Assembly: GCA_946122785.1 (NCBI GenBank)
Contig: CAMGYJ010000004.1
Coordinates: 18,622,150 to 18,686,149, forward strand
Direction: 5' to 3'
Length of the DNA: 64,000 nt
From: Linum tenue
Taxonomy: Eukaryota; Streptophyta; Magnoliopsida; Malpighiales; Linaceae
The notes beneath the pieces are model-generated. The model was not told the origin of the DNA. It searched no databases and was given only the letters and a program-made list of their open reading frames with translations. The position numbers and the translations under genes are program-made. The number at the start of each line of letters is the position of its first letter. The first letter of the stretch is position 1. This document shows, piece after piece, positions 34,252-44,721 of this stretch.

Positions 34252-34303
34252 CACCGGGAACCCTCATATCGAAAGATATGGACAGTGGACTAGGCTCCCG
34301 GTG
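34252..34303 (-). other. Conserved structured element, E2 copy b
   Basis: Outer stem caccggga/tcccggtg, inner hairpin catatc-gaaa-gatatg, core gacagtggacta. Both stems differ from the other copies by paired changes. It lies in the putative leader intron of the third ORF. Confidence 0.7.
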
Positions 34304-34344
34304 AAACAAGCATACCCATCACACGAGAATCACACAATCAAACC

Positions 34345-34396
34345 CACCGGGGACCCTCAAATCGAGCGATTTGGACAGTGGACTAGGCCCCCGGTG
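34345..34396 (-). other. Conserved structured element, E2 copy c
   Basis: Outer stem caccgggg/ccccggtg, inner hairpin caaatc-gagc-gatttg, core gacagtggacta. It lies about 40 bp from copy b. Confidence 0.7.
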
Positions 34397-34965
34397 AAAC
34401 AAACACCAAATCCAAAACAAAAAGCACCAATTGATCCACCACACACAAAACCACACAAGCCCGCATACAGGGCCAACATGCAAATGGTAGGCCGAATAAC
34501 TGAAATCACGAGACAAAAATATAGCATGCAAATAGCGCCATCGGCCTACCAAATCGTTCCCAAATCATGCCACAATCACAAGTTCTTCACCTAACTCTAG
34601 GTATCGATTCTCCAGAAATAAAAGAAAAGTCAAGGAGAACACACCTGGAGACGCAAGTAGATACCGCGAGAGAGCCGAAGAAAGTGGAAGAAAGCACCCC
34701 AAGTCGTCGGAAAACACACCGGAGACTCGCCGGAGAACTCGCCGCCGGCGACCCAACCTCGGCCAAACAAGATCAAACCTTTGGGGAATGTGCTCCTCGA
34801 TGCCAGGAGCGTGGGGGCGGTCCCGGTTTGTGATTTGGAGGTCGGGAGAGGGAGTTATGGCCGGAAAATCGAAGGAGAAGATGAAGAGTCCGACTTTCCG
34901 GCGAGAGAGGCGGTGAGGAGTTTGAAAAAAAAAATGAATCTGGTGGGAGGGGGGCTGAAAATCGA

Positions 34966-35230
34966 CTTTTATAGGGGGGAGGGCAAAACACGGGCGGGCC
35001 AGAACATGGCCGTGTTCTGGGTGTGCCGCGCCCGTGTTTTTACTGTCGAGGGCGTGCCCCTCGCCTTTTAAAACACGGGCGGGCTGGGGGTAAAACACGG
35101 CCGTGTTTTAACCCCCTACTGCCCGTGCTTTTACTGCCGAGAGCAGTGCAGGCCTCCTTTTTAAAACATGGGCGGGCAGGGGCCAAAACACGGCCGTGTT
35201 TTGAACCCCTGCTGCCCGTGTTTTTACTGC
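34966..35230 (-). promoter_or_regulatory. Internal promoter-like block upstream of the third ORF
   Basis: Read on the minus strand, three repeats of about 85 bp carry acacggccgtgt-type palindromes and gcccgtgttttt half-sites (35230-34982), followed at once by ctataaaag (34974-34966), a good plant TATA box. The palindromes are the same type as in the E2 LTR. A candidate donor ccag|gtgtgt at 34645/34644 and acceptor ttgcag|gatc at 34189 would remove 456 bp and place the third-ORF ATG five bases into exon 2. Transcription from here is inferred, not shown. Confidence 0.5.
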
Positions 35231-35440
35231 GAGCCCAATCTGCATTTTTCCAAAATTCAAATTTCAAACCACCAAGACTCATTCGTGCCCCGGCTCTAAA
35301 ATTTACCCAATCTCACATTAAAAAGAACCACCCGAGGCACGAAATACTTTCCAGACAGACTCCAAACAGACTCAAAGACTCAAAAACCGACAAAAAATGA
35401 AATAAATAAATAAAAACAAAGGGTAGAAATGCAAACCGTG

Positions 35441-35458
35441 GTGGGGTTGCCTCCCCAC
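35441..35458 (-). other. Hairpin just after pol stop, E2
   Basis: gtgggg-ttgcct-ccccac, about 45 bp beyond the pol stop at 35502. In E3 the stem is gttggg/cccaac with the same loop. Confidence 0.65.
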
Positions 35459-37753
35459 AAGCGCTTCTTTACCGTCTTTTAGCTAGACGCCCATGGCGGA
35501 ACTAAGGGTCCGCGAATTCCACTACAAACTCCGCAAGTTCGACCTCGTCTCCCAGGTAGAGCTTGAGACGATGGCCATTCACTTTAAACGGCTCAGTTTG
35601 CGGGTTGGCAATTTCAATCGTGCCATACGGGAACACCTGTGTGACCGTGAACGAGTCTAGACCACCGGGAACGGAGTTTTCCGGGAAAGAGCTTCAGGCG
35701 AGAGTTATAGAGGAGAACTCGATCACCAACCTGGAACTCTTTCGGACCCCGCAACCGTGTGTCGTGCAGGCGCTTAGTGCGCTCCTTGTACAGCTTTGTG
35801 TTCTCATAGGCGTGATAACGCCACTCTTCCAGCTCCAACATCTGCATTTTGCGCTCAATACCTGCAACACTAACATCCAAGTTTAGCAGCTTAAGGGCCC
35901 AGAAGGCCTTGTGCTCTAGCTCCACGGGCAAATGGCATGCCTTTCCATAGACAAGCCGGTACGGTGAAGTACCAATGGGTGTCTTGTAGGCAGTGCGGTA
36001 TGCCCATAGAGCATCATCGAGCTTGGTGGACCAATCTATGCGGGATAGATTCACCGTCTTCTCCAGGATACGTTTGAGTTCCCGGTTCGTTAGCTCGGCC
36101 TGGCCACTAGTCTGAGGGTGATAGGCCACGGACACCTTGTGAGTCACACCATAGCGAGATAGCAACTTATCAAATTGGCCCTGGAAATGGGTGCCTCGAT
36201 CGCTTATGATGGCTCTAGGTATCCCGAACTGGGAGAATAGCTGCTTCAGAAAACCACAAACACGTCTAGCATCATTGGTGGGCAAAGCATGCGCCTCAGC
36301 CCACCTAGAGACGTAGTCAACAGCAACTAGGATATAAGTATTGCCAAAAGATGGAGGGAAGGGGCCCATGAAGTCGATACCCCAGACATCAAAGATTTCA
36401 CAGGTTATAAACACATTCTGGGGCATCTCATCACGGGCAGAGATGTTACCTGACCTCTGGCATCGGTCGCACCGGCGTGCGAAGGCGTATGCGTCCTTGA
36501 AGAGCGTGGGCCAGTAGAAACCCGATTGGAGCACCTTCCTTGCCGTGCGGTTTCCTCCGTCGTGACCGCCAGCAGGTCCTTCATGACAGTGAGATAGAAT
36601 TCCCTCCATCTCACTCTCCATAACACAGCAACGGATGATCCCGTCGGCTCCGATCCTGAAGAGATGAGGATCATCCCAGAAGTAGTGCTTCAGGTCGGAG
36701 AAGAACTTCCTCTTGATGTGAGTTGTCATCCCCTTGTGCAGCTGCTGGCCCACCAAATAGTTCGCAAAATCGGAATACCAGGGGGTGACACTCTCCACCA
36801 AGCACATCATCATCAGTCTCTCATCTGGGAAGGAGTCGTTGATCTCCTCCACGAGGTTGTCCGCAGGAGGTGCGTCCAACCGGGAGAGGTGATCAGCTGC
36901 AACATTTTCCGCTCCCTTCTTGTCCCGAATCTCAATATCAAACTCCTGCAGTAATAAGATCCATCGTATGAGCCTAGGCTTGGCATCGACCTTGCTCATC
37001 AGGCATCGAATCACGGAGTGATCTGTGTACACGGTCACATGGGACAAAACCAGATAAGGACGAAATTTGTCGAAGGCAAACACCACTGCGAGCAGCTCCT
37101 TCTCCGTAGTGGTGTAGTTCTCCTGGGCATCATTGAGGGTCTTTGAGGCGTATTAGATAGGTTGGAAGTGTTGATCTCGCCTCTGTCCCAAGACAGCTCC
37201 AACAGCAAAGTCACTGGCGTCGCACATAAGCTCAAATGGTAGGGACCAGTCAGGAACAACCATGATAGGAGCTTGGGTGAGCTTCTCCTTCAAGGTTGTG
37301 AACGCCGTTGTGCATGCATCAGTGAACTGGAAGGGGGCATCCTTCTCTAGAAGCTTAGTCAGGGGCAGGGCGATCTTCGAGAAATCCTTGATGAACCGCC
37401 TGTAGAACCCTGCATGGCCTAAAAAACTCCGGATCCCCTTAACAGATGTAGGAGGAGGCAGCTTGCTGATAGTCATGATCTTTGCTCTGTCCACCTCAAT
37501 CCCCCTCTTGGAGATCTTATGCCCAAGGACTATGCCTTCTCGAACCATGAAGTGACACTTCTCCCAACTCAGTGTCAGGTTCGTTTCTTCACACCGTTTA
37601 AGGACAAGTTCCAGGTTATGGAGACAGTGAGAGAATGAGTCTCCATAAACCGAGAAATCGTCCATAAACACCTCCATAATCTCGCCGACCAGACGGTCAA
37701 AGATGGCGAGCATGCATCGCTGAAAAGTGGTCGGGGCATTGCATAGCCCGAAT

Positions 37754-38926
37754 TAGGGGTGGGCGTTCGGTCGGTTCGGTTCAAACCGAACCGAATTGGT
37801 ACATGCCGAATTTCCGAAATTACATACATCCCAACCGAATTCGAACCGAGCTATAATTCGGTTCGGTTCACCCGAACCGAATTATAGATCGGTTCGGTCC
37901 GGTTTCAAGGGCCAAACCCGAAATTCTAGAACCCCCCAACCTTATCTCCCCAAAGAAAATCTCTGCCACACAACACATTATCCTTCCCCTCCTTATCTCC
38001 GCTCTCTTCCTCAAACCCTCGATCTCCGACTTCCATCTCCAGTCTCTCCCTCGATCTCCGACTCCCCCCAACTCTCCCTCTCAACTCGATCATCCTCTCC
38101 TCTCCCTCTCTCCCAGAATCCCCCAACTCGACCGATGACCATCGTCTCTTCTCCCCGACTCCCCGACTCCGCTATTCCCCCAAGTCCCAACTCGACCGAC
38201 GACCATCGTCTCTTCTCCCAGACTCCCCGACTCCGCTATTCCCCCAAGTCCCAACTCGACCGACGACCATCGTCTCTTCTCCCAGACTCCCCGAATCCGC
38301 TATTCCCCCAACTCGACCGACGACCATAGTCTTTCTCCCCGACTCCCCGATTCCCCCAATCTCAACCATCATCCTCTACCTATCAGACCCAGAACCCTCC
38401 AGGCCTGCACAAGTCCCGCCGCATGCAAAACCAAGACTCGGAGTGTCTTCTTCACTTGTTGTTGGCAAAGCGATTGAAGGCAGGCAGGTCGGAGATGACC
38501 GCTCAGGCCGCCACTGGTCACTGGATTTGATGAAGCAAAGTTTTGTGGTGGTTGGAGTCTTGGAGAAGGTTGGCTGGTGGACGGCAGTTGCTGAGAAGGT
38601 GAGAGGCGAGGGTTGAGTCAAAGGCTAGAGGGGAGAGGGGAGAGGGTTGTGGGCTGTAGGAGTTAGGGTTTTGGTTGGGCTTAGTGGGTTAGGTTTCTTT
38701 TGGGCTCAGTGGGTTTCATTTGGGCTTAGGGTGGGGAATATGGATGGGTGTTGGGCTTATTTAGTATATTTCGGTTTTTCGGTCGGAATTTCGGAATCTC
38801 GGTTCGGTCGAAAGGACCCTGTTTTCCGAACAATCCAGATTTCCTTTCCGATTTCCAAACCGAATAGTAGTATTTCGGTTTCGGTTCGGTCGAGTTCGGG
38901 TTTACCGAACCGGATGCCCACCCCTA
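37754..38926. mobile_element. hAT MITE inside E2 reverse transcriptase
   Basis: 1,173 bp with ends taggggtgggcg and cgcccaccccta-like (read outward), flanked by perfect 8-bp duplications gcccgaat (37746-37753 and 38927-38934). Subterminal sequence is rich in ggttcggt and accgaac pairs. It has no transposase. A tandem array occupies 38115-38358. Removing it and one duplication restores the RT frame across the junction, so it inserted after E2 arrived. Confidence 0.92.
38115..38358. repeat. Minisatellite-like array in hAT MITE
   Basis: About four units of 57-64 bp containing caactcgaccgacgaccat and gactccccgactccgc. Confidence 0.85.
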
Positions 38927-39850
38927 GCCCGAATGGAATCCTCCGGTAGGCAAATGTGCCGAAGGGGCAGGTGAAAGTGGTCTTCGCCTGGTCCTCCGGT
39001 GCAATAGGGATCTGAAAGTACCCGGACATCCCATCCAGGAAACAGTAGAACTCGTGCCCCGCCAGTCTCTCCAGCATCTGGTCAATGAACGGCAGCGGGA
39101 AGTGGTCCTTCCGAGTGGCGTCGTTGAGACGCCGGTAATCAATGCAGACACGGTACCCAGTCACCGTGCGCATCGGGATGAGCTCATTCTTCTCGTTAGG
39201 CACCACAGTCATCCCACCCTTTTTGGGTACCACCTGGGTGGGACTGACCCACTCGCTGTCGGAAATGGCGAAGATCATCCCCGCGTCCAGCAGCTTCATG
39301 ATCTCTACCCGAACCACAGCCTCCAGGTTCGGTGTCAGTCTCCTCTGCGGCTGTCTCACTGGCCTCATCTCATCCTCCATCAGTATCCGGTGGGAGCAGA
39401 AGGAGGGGCTGATCCCCCGGATATCTGTGATCTTCCACGCGAGAACACGCTCGTGCCGCTTCAGCAAGGCCACCAGTATGTCCTTCTGCTCGGGTGTGAG
39501 GGACGAGCTAATGATGACTAGAAGCTTATTCCCCTCCCGGAGAAATGCATACTCCAAGTGAGGAGGGAGGGGTTTAAGCTCCAGCTCTGGTGGTTCTTCC
39601 AAGGAGGTAGCGATGCGGACGGAGGATGAGATCGGTTTGAACAGCCTGTCGCCCTCCAAGAACTGGCCACTCTCCAGCGAGGCCAACTGCTCCGCCAGCT
39701 GCGGCTCCTGCGATGCCTGCTCACCTAGCAAAATACAACGCTCAAGAGCATCGTCAGTACCCGCACTCGTGATGGCGAGTGCGGTCTCAAAATCAGCAAT
39801 CATATCACAGTAAGCCATGTCATCATGCAAATGAGAATGCTTCCCATTTT

Positions 39851-40418
39851 CAGACACAGAAAAGTAGCCTGTTCATCACCAGCACGCAGGATTAATTTAC
39901 CACTATGCAAATCAATAAGCGCCTTGGCGGTGACGAGAAACGACCTCATTTATATCCAGAATAACAAAATCAACAGGATAAGTGAATGCACCTGCATTAA
40001 CAAGCAGATCCTCAATGATACCCCTAGGATGCACGATAGAACGATTAGCTAACTGAATGCTCATCCTAGTAGCTCTAGGTTCACCTAGGTCTAGCTTCTT
40101 AAACAATTTATAGGGCATGACATTTATGCTAGCGCCTAGGTCCGCCAAGGACTTTCCTACATGCATGCTGCCAATAATAAGAGGGATAGTGAAACTCCCT
40201 GGGTCTTTGCGATTCTCGGGCAGCTTGTTCTGTAGGATAGCAGAACACTCCTCGCTCAGCATCACTATCGAAAGATCCCCAAGTTTCTTCTTGTTGGTGA
40301 GGAGGTCTTTCATGAACTTAGCATACTTGGGCATCTTCGACAGTGCCTCCACGAACGGCATGCTGATGTTGACCTGCTTCAACATTGCCATGAAATTGGC
40401 AAACTCAGTCTCCAGCAT
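39851..40418 (-). pseudogene. E2 aspartic protease
   Basis: The minus strand reads GSFTIPLIIGSMHVGKSLAD, then the active site DLGASINVMPYKLFKKLDLG and PRGIIEDLLVNAGAFTYPVD. The second conserved block (ILGRPFLATAKA in E1) is lost by a deletion of about 34 bp near 39945 that also shifts frame into VSRHRQGAY. The protease would be inactive. It lies between gag and RT, as expected. Confidence 0.85.
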
Positions 40419-42223
40419 GTCTTTATGTAAGCGGGTGGGGAAAGGAAGCTAGGGTACATGCTCCTTAACCACTGGCTGTGGAGTGGGAGCAGGTCCTTCT
40501 TTATCTTCCCCCACCTCTGCATTACCAGCTGGAAGTGTTGAAGCATGAAGTGGCTCGTCTCGCCTGGGCTGGGCAGGAACAGCAGCTATGGTCTTGCCAC
40601 TCCTGGTAGTGATGGCATCCAGCTGTTGGAGAGGGTCACGAGGGTTCGGAACAGTGGTGGCAGGCAGAGTCCCCAGTGCCCTGATAGTGTTTTGGCGAGC
40701 CATGCTTCCCATCTGGTTCTGCAAATCTTGCAAAATGGCACCTTGGTTCCTCTGACCTGCCTCTAGTGAGGCTACGCTCTGGTCCAGCCTCGTGACAGCT
40801 GCCTGGGTGGAAGTCATGAATGTCGCTAGGATGTTCTTCAGCTCCGTCATCTGATTATCGGGAGCCGGAGCTGCTGTTGGCTCGGTAAACTGACGCTGGG
40901 GCTGCTGGAATGGTTGCCCCTGCCTAGGCTGGTAGGGCTGCTGCTGTGGGGTTGGCCCCTGTTGAGGCTGGTAAGGCTGCCTCTGCTGAAAACCACCTGC
41001 TGGTGCTGGGAAACCAGGTGGCTTAGTGGCGTTGCTATTCCAAGCGAAGTTGGGATGCTGGCGCCACCCCTCATTGTATGTATTGCTGTAGGGGTCAAAG
41101 CGCCGAGCATTGGCGATGAAGTTTACCTGCTCTTGGGGAGTAGTAGACTCCTCATAGCCTGGCAATCTTTCACTAGTTGATTTGAGCTCTCACACCACTG
41201 GCATTGAGCTACTGGAGGTGTAGCCACACCTCTGCCCGGAGTGAGACTGTTGGGCTGCTTCAATGTCTGCACTAACTCGGCTACCTGCTGCTCAAACCCG
41301 GATCTAACCTCCATGGCGTGCACACCACGGTCCCGGGAATTTCTGCCTCTACTGCTCTGCCCCCAGGAATGATCTCTGGCAACCAAGGTATTGATCATCT
41401 GGTTCAGTTCGGGTGGAGTCTTAGTAAGAATATCCCCTCCTGGGCATAGAGACTCAATCACCCTCTGGCTGTCCGGAGAGAGAGCACTGTAGAAGTTCCC
41501 CACTGTGAATGCATCACTGAAGCCATGATGGCGACACTGCCAGAAATACCCCATGTACCGCTCCCAGGCATCACGAAGTGACTCGTCCGGCTCTTGCCGG
41601 AAGTGAGTGATCTCCCGCTGGATCTCTGTAGTCTTCGATGCCGGATAGTACCTGTGCACGAACTTATCAGCCAGATCGTCCCAAGAGGTGATGGACAGTG
41701 GGGGCTGGGTCTCCAACCACCTCTTAGCATTCCCCGCCAGAGAATGGGGGAAAAGGTGAAGGCGGATTGCGTCATCCGGAACACCGTTTAGCTTGAACCC
41801 GTTCGTCAGCTGCAGAAAACGGGAAATATGCACCCTTGCCTCCTCATCCTTCAAGCCATGGAACTGGATAGATGATGTAATGAGTTGAATCCAGCATGGC
41901 TTGATCTCGAAGTTGTTCGCTGGAATGGGCGGATAGAGGATGACCGGACGGATGTCAGCAATCCGTGGAGTGTAGTAGTACTCCAAGGTGGGACCCGGCG
42001 GTGGTGGTGGATGCTAATTCACCGGGGGAGCCTGTCGAGCATTCCCCGGGTGTGGGTTGTCTTCGCCTTCCATCTCGTACTCTTCCTCAGAATCGCTGCT
42101 CAAGTGGCCGTCTATGCGCTCTTCCGTAGCCAGTCTAGCTCGCTGTTGTCTCCTAAGTTGGCGGCAGGTGCGTTCAAGCTCTGGATCCAACGGCAGTAAA
42201 CCTCCTGACTGGCTACGAGTCAT
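40419..42223 (-). pseudogene. E2 gag polyprotein region
   Basis: The leader ORF from 42223 (MTRSQSGGLLPLDPELERTC) stops at a TAG (42014-42016) after 69 codons, the same place as in E1. In the same frame gag continues with DIRPVILYPPIPANNFEIKP, FHGLKDEEARVHISRFLQL, HRYYPASKTTEIQREITHF and RQEPDESLRDAWERYMGYFW, a full Retrotrans_gag domain with the part missing from E1. CQWCESSNQLVKDC follows. A frameshift near 41150 and a TAG near 40449 interrupt the Gln/Pro-rich C-terminal part (QQRQPYQPQQGPTPQQQPY). No ATG occurs close after the TAG. Confidence 0.88.
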
Positions 42224-42348
42224 GCACTATCTGCACACACTCAAGTAATGCAAACCCGTGAAGGCACAAGTGGGAAAGAACAAACAACCAATGCGAAAAT
42301 GAAAATGCTAAAGTAACAGAAATCACTTTTCTTCAACAACCTAGCCGT

Positions 42349-42365
42349 CCCCGGCAACGGCGCCA
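42349..42365 (-). other. E2 primer binding site (tRNA-Asp type)
   Basis: Complement reads tggcgccgttgccgggg, a clean match to the site used by Athila elements, eight bases inside the LTR end. Confidence 0.9.
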
Positions 42366-42372
42366 AAAAACT

Positions 42373-43035
42373 TGACTCACTCCTACTGTCACTCTAGAAA
42401 ATGGCCAAGTATAACCACTTCCTAAAGCGTAGTATAGCGGGTTTGGGTTTTAATGTCAACCCGGGTCCTAGATTTGATGACTACTCGGTGAATTCTTGTT
42501 ATCTAGCATTGAAACTTTAGTGCAGGTTCAAACAAACAAAAACATAAAGCAAGTTAAACGGTTGTTTCAAGTCAAGAAAGGTCACCCGGATATGGTTCCC
42601 CCTAGACTGTAGTTAAGTCGGATTGCAATTTACCAAGTTCAATTTCTATGATAGTTATACTGCGGAAGGTTCTTAAACAGTCTGAAGTCTCGACTAAAGG
42701 TCTTCAAACCCTCTCAATCTGAGTCTCTAGCGGGCGACTAACCTCCACCGGAGTAAACAGATTGAGGCCCTAACGAACCAAACCTCCACTACCGAAGTAA
42801 CTTCGGTACAGAATAGTGAATTGGCTCCTCGACTAAAGTCACCAATTCACTACCTTCAATTAAGGGTGCTCTATCAACCTAGGCAGATATTCTCATTCTA
42901 GGTTAAATCAGAAACAACAGGAACTTGATCAGGATTCATGCCATTCAATCATTCAAACCTCAATTGAATATAATCAAATCATAGAATAAGTACTTGGGTT
43001 CATACAATCAAACCTAACATACAAATCTAGGGTTC
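42373..43035 (-). repeat. E2 5' LTR (truncated)
   Basis: The U5-side 663 bp of the LTR, ending at ctagggttc where the other copy continues tccataccc. The U3 half with its promoter is absent, so this copy has no 5' promoter of its own. Confidence 0.85.
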
Positions 43036-43054
43036 GAAACATCGCTTGACCTGG

Positions 43055-44164
43055 CTACTCGAATTGACCCATGGGTTGGGTCAACCCAGTCGGTCCACCC
43101 GAATAAGGCCCGCCCGGCCCGTAGACTTGGGGTCGGCCCACAACGGGTCCGCACCAGCTCTGCTGACCCGGTCCGAGCGGTGGTCTAGGCTTGGCCCAAC
43201 TTGCCCCTGCAGCCCATGGCCCGCTTGGCTCAGCTCCCTGCGCTCCTGGCCCACTCGGTGGCCACTGATGGCTCGGCCCATTCCCCGGAAGACCCGGCCC
43301 GTAAGCGCTCGAACCTGCCGGTCCATAGAGCCCGTTTGCGTTCCCGGCCCACTGCTCCGCTCGCTCTGGCCCGCCCGCGATCACGCCTGGCCCAGACGGC
43401 CTGTCTCCAGCTCGGCCTCCCTCGGTTGCTCTCAGGCCAACCCCATAAAGCAAGGCCCCAGTCAGGCCTCCCATGTTAGGCCCTAGCCCACAAAATTCTC
43501 CTCCGCGGCTGGTGGGCTCCGGAGTCGGCCCCATCGCTAGCTTCCCCCCTTGGCCGGCGACCCGTTCCTCCTCGCCATTGACAGCGAGATTTCCCCAGCC
43601 AGCTCCGACGGGAATCCCGCGTCCAATCCCTCCGCTGCGCCCCTCGCTCCTGGCCAGCGCTCCGTCCGTCACCCCAGGCTTCGTTCCCGGCGTCGGTGTT
43701 GAACTCCTGCTCGTGGAAGAGTGAGACCCCTCGCCCACGACGACTGCCTTCAGCTTCTCTGTCGCTGTGATCTGGTCGACGGTGCGACCTCTTCCCCTAG
43801 CGACGGGGTCGAGCTCCTTCGACGGCTCGGCCTCCTTCTTCTCCCAAGGCGGATCGCGGAGGATTGCGAGGATCGCGCTGACGTCGTTTGCCAGCCGCCC
43901 TTGCCCAACGCGGACAACGTTGATCTCCTCCGACAACCGATCCTGTCCATCCTGAAGTTTCTCCTGTCCTCGCTGCAATTGCCCGACGTCGATGCGGAGA
44001 TGCTCCAGGGCTGCTTCGTGTTCGCGGTTTATAGCATCCTGAGCTTCCATCCTAGCCACGATCGCCTGTTGATGACCGGCGAGAACTTGAAATTGAAGCG
44101 CCAGCTCCTCGTCGCCGGCGGCGGTTGGTGATGATGGTGCCGTTGGGTGCTTGCGTGGTGGCAT
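43055..44164 (-). CDS. N-terminal gag-like ORF of E4 (partial)
   Basis: The ORF is open from ATG 44164 (MPPRKHPTAPSSPTAAGDEE), 30 bases after the primer site, to 43055. The first 110 residues form a coiled-coil-like stretch (QAIVARMEAQDAINREHEAA, QRGQEKLQDGQDRLSEEIN), as in the N-terminal extension of many plant Ty3/gypsy gag proteins. The rest is unusually Gly/Pro-rich, with irregular GP spacing (GPAGSSAYGPGLPGNGPSHQ). The Retrotrans_gag core and zinc knuckle are not reached, because the element is cut. Function beyond gag leader is not inferable. Confidence 0.6.
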   Translation of the reverse strand: MPPRKHPTAPSSPTAAGDEELALQFQVLAGHQQAIVARMEAQDAINREHEAALEHLRIDVGQLQRGQEKLQDGQDRLSEEINVVRVGQGRLANDVSAILAILRDPPWEKKEAEPSKELDPVARGRGRTVDQITATEKLKAVVVGEGSHSSTSRSSTPTPGTKPGVTDGALARSEGRSGGIGRGIPVGAGWGNLAVNGEEERVAGQGGKLAMGPTPEPTSRGGEFCGLGPNMGGLTGALLYGVGLRATEGGRAGDRPSGPGVIAGGPERAEQWAGNANGLYGPAGSSAYGPGLPGNGPSHQWPPSGPGAQGAEPSGPWAAGASWAKPRPPLGPGQQSWCGPVVGRPQVYGPGGPYSGGPTGLTQPMGQFE

Positions 44165-44208
44165 GGTCTCCTGGCTTGGTTCACTCAGAACCAGGCTCTG
44201 ATACCAAT

Positions 44209-44721
44209 TGATGCGGAACGAGACTTCGCGCACCGGTGATCTCGAACGATTTAGCGAAAGAACTAAAAAACACGATAAAAGAGCTACTGTTCTCTACTAA
44301 CTACTTATACTTTATTGATCAACTTAATAAAACGAAGAGTAAAGGTACATATTTATAGGACAAGTCCCACAAACCCCCTTCCCCTTAAGATAAGGAAACC
44401 CAAAGCCAAAGCAACAAGTAAACGAATACTTCCTAAACAAGATAGGTAATAATAATCCTAGACCCAAACTAATACGAATAACCCGAATAATAACCGAATA
44501 TCCCAAAAAATAATAATAATAAAATAATAATAATAATAATGGGCTCGGCCCAAGACGCCGTCACCCATCAATATGTTCGAAATTTGACTTGTGGGTTGAG
44601 CCAGATACGATTCAATGAAATTTACATGAAACAGTGTATATCTAGCGTCCTCGAGAGCGGGTTGTTCAACGCAACGTTCGGCGGCTGGACTTGCTGACTC
44701 GCTAAAACATAACACCTAACA
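44209..44721 (-). repeat. E4 5' LTR
   Basis: 513 bp, tgttaggtg to ccgcatca on the minus strand. A TATA-like ctataaata (minus) lies near 44352-44360. Confidence 0.85.

Larger units (their letters stand above)
35502..39850 (-). pseudogene. E2 pol: reverse transcriptase, RNase H and integrase
   Basis: The minus strand runs from about 39850. RT begins with HRILMEDEMRPVRQPQRRL, then YRVCIDYRRLNDATRKDHF and FLDGMSGYFQIPIAPEDQAK. The hAT MITE splits it, and it resumes with EVFMDDFSVYGDSF, whose FMDD is the catalytic motif. RNase H holds FELMCDASDFAVGAVLGQ and [14 protein letters not shown]. Integrase has a zinc-binding [12 protein letters not shown] and CDRCQRS, and the catalytic core [22 protein letters not shown] and [13 protein letters not shown]. 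The tail FKVNGHRLKLYLGDEVELAE ends at the stop at 35502. Breaks: the MITE, a TAA near 37155 and a frameshift near 35680. Domain order is that of Ty3/gypsy. Confidence 0.9.
30466..43035 (-). mobile_element. Athila-like Ty3/gypsy retrotransposon E2, near full length
   Basis: A 12.6-kb minus-strand element carrying, in transcription order, a truncated 5' LTR (42373-43035), a clean tRNA-Asp-type primer site, gag, protease, RT, RNase H, integrase, an internal promoter-like block, a third ORF, a structured 3' region, a polypurine tract and the 3' LTR (30466-31700). Both LTRs are cut: the 3' one lacks about 110 bp at its far end where it meets the LINE, and the 5' one is broken at 43035 where E4 sequence begins. 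No target duplication can therefore be checked. A hAT MITE (37754-38926) splits RT. Several stops and shifts disable it. Confidence 0.88.
43036..44721 (-). mobile_element. Fragment E4 of another Ty3/gypsy element (5' LTR and gag start)
   Basis: On the minus strand: an LTR (44721-44209), a Met-tRNA-type primer site tggtatcagagcc (44206-44194) and a gag-like ORF cut at 43036. Its intact LTR edge abuts E3's LTR, which lacks its first bases there, consistent with insertion into that LTR. Its far side is lost at the E2 junction. Confidence 0.8.

Noticed and set aside
34565..35098. Protein-coding ORF of 177 codons (minus)
   Set aside because: It runs through the palindrome repeats, the TATA box and the putative leader. 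Composition follows the repeats, and it resembles no protein family.
43046..43955. Long plus-strand ORFs opposite the E4 gag ORF
   Set aside because: They mirror a Gly/Pro-rich minus-strand ORF, which leaves the opposite strand open by composition. Primer site, start codon and order support the minus strand.
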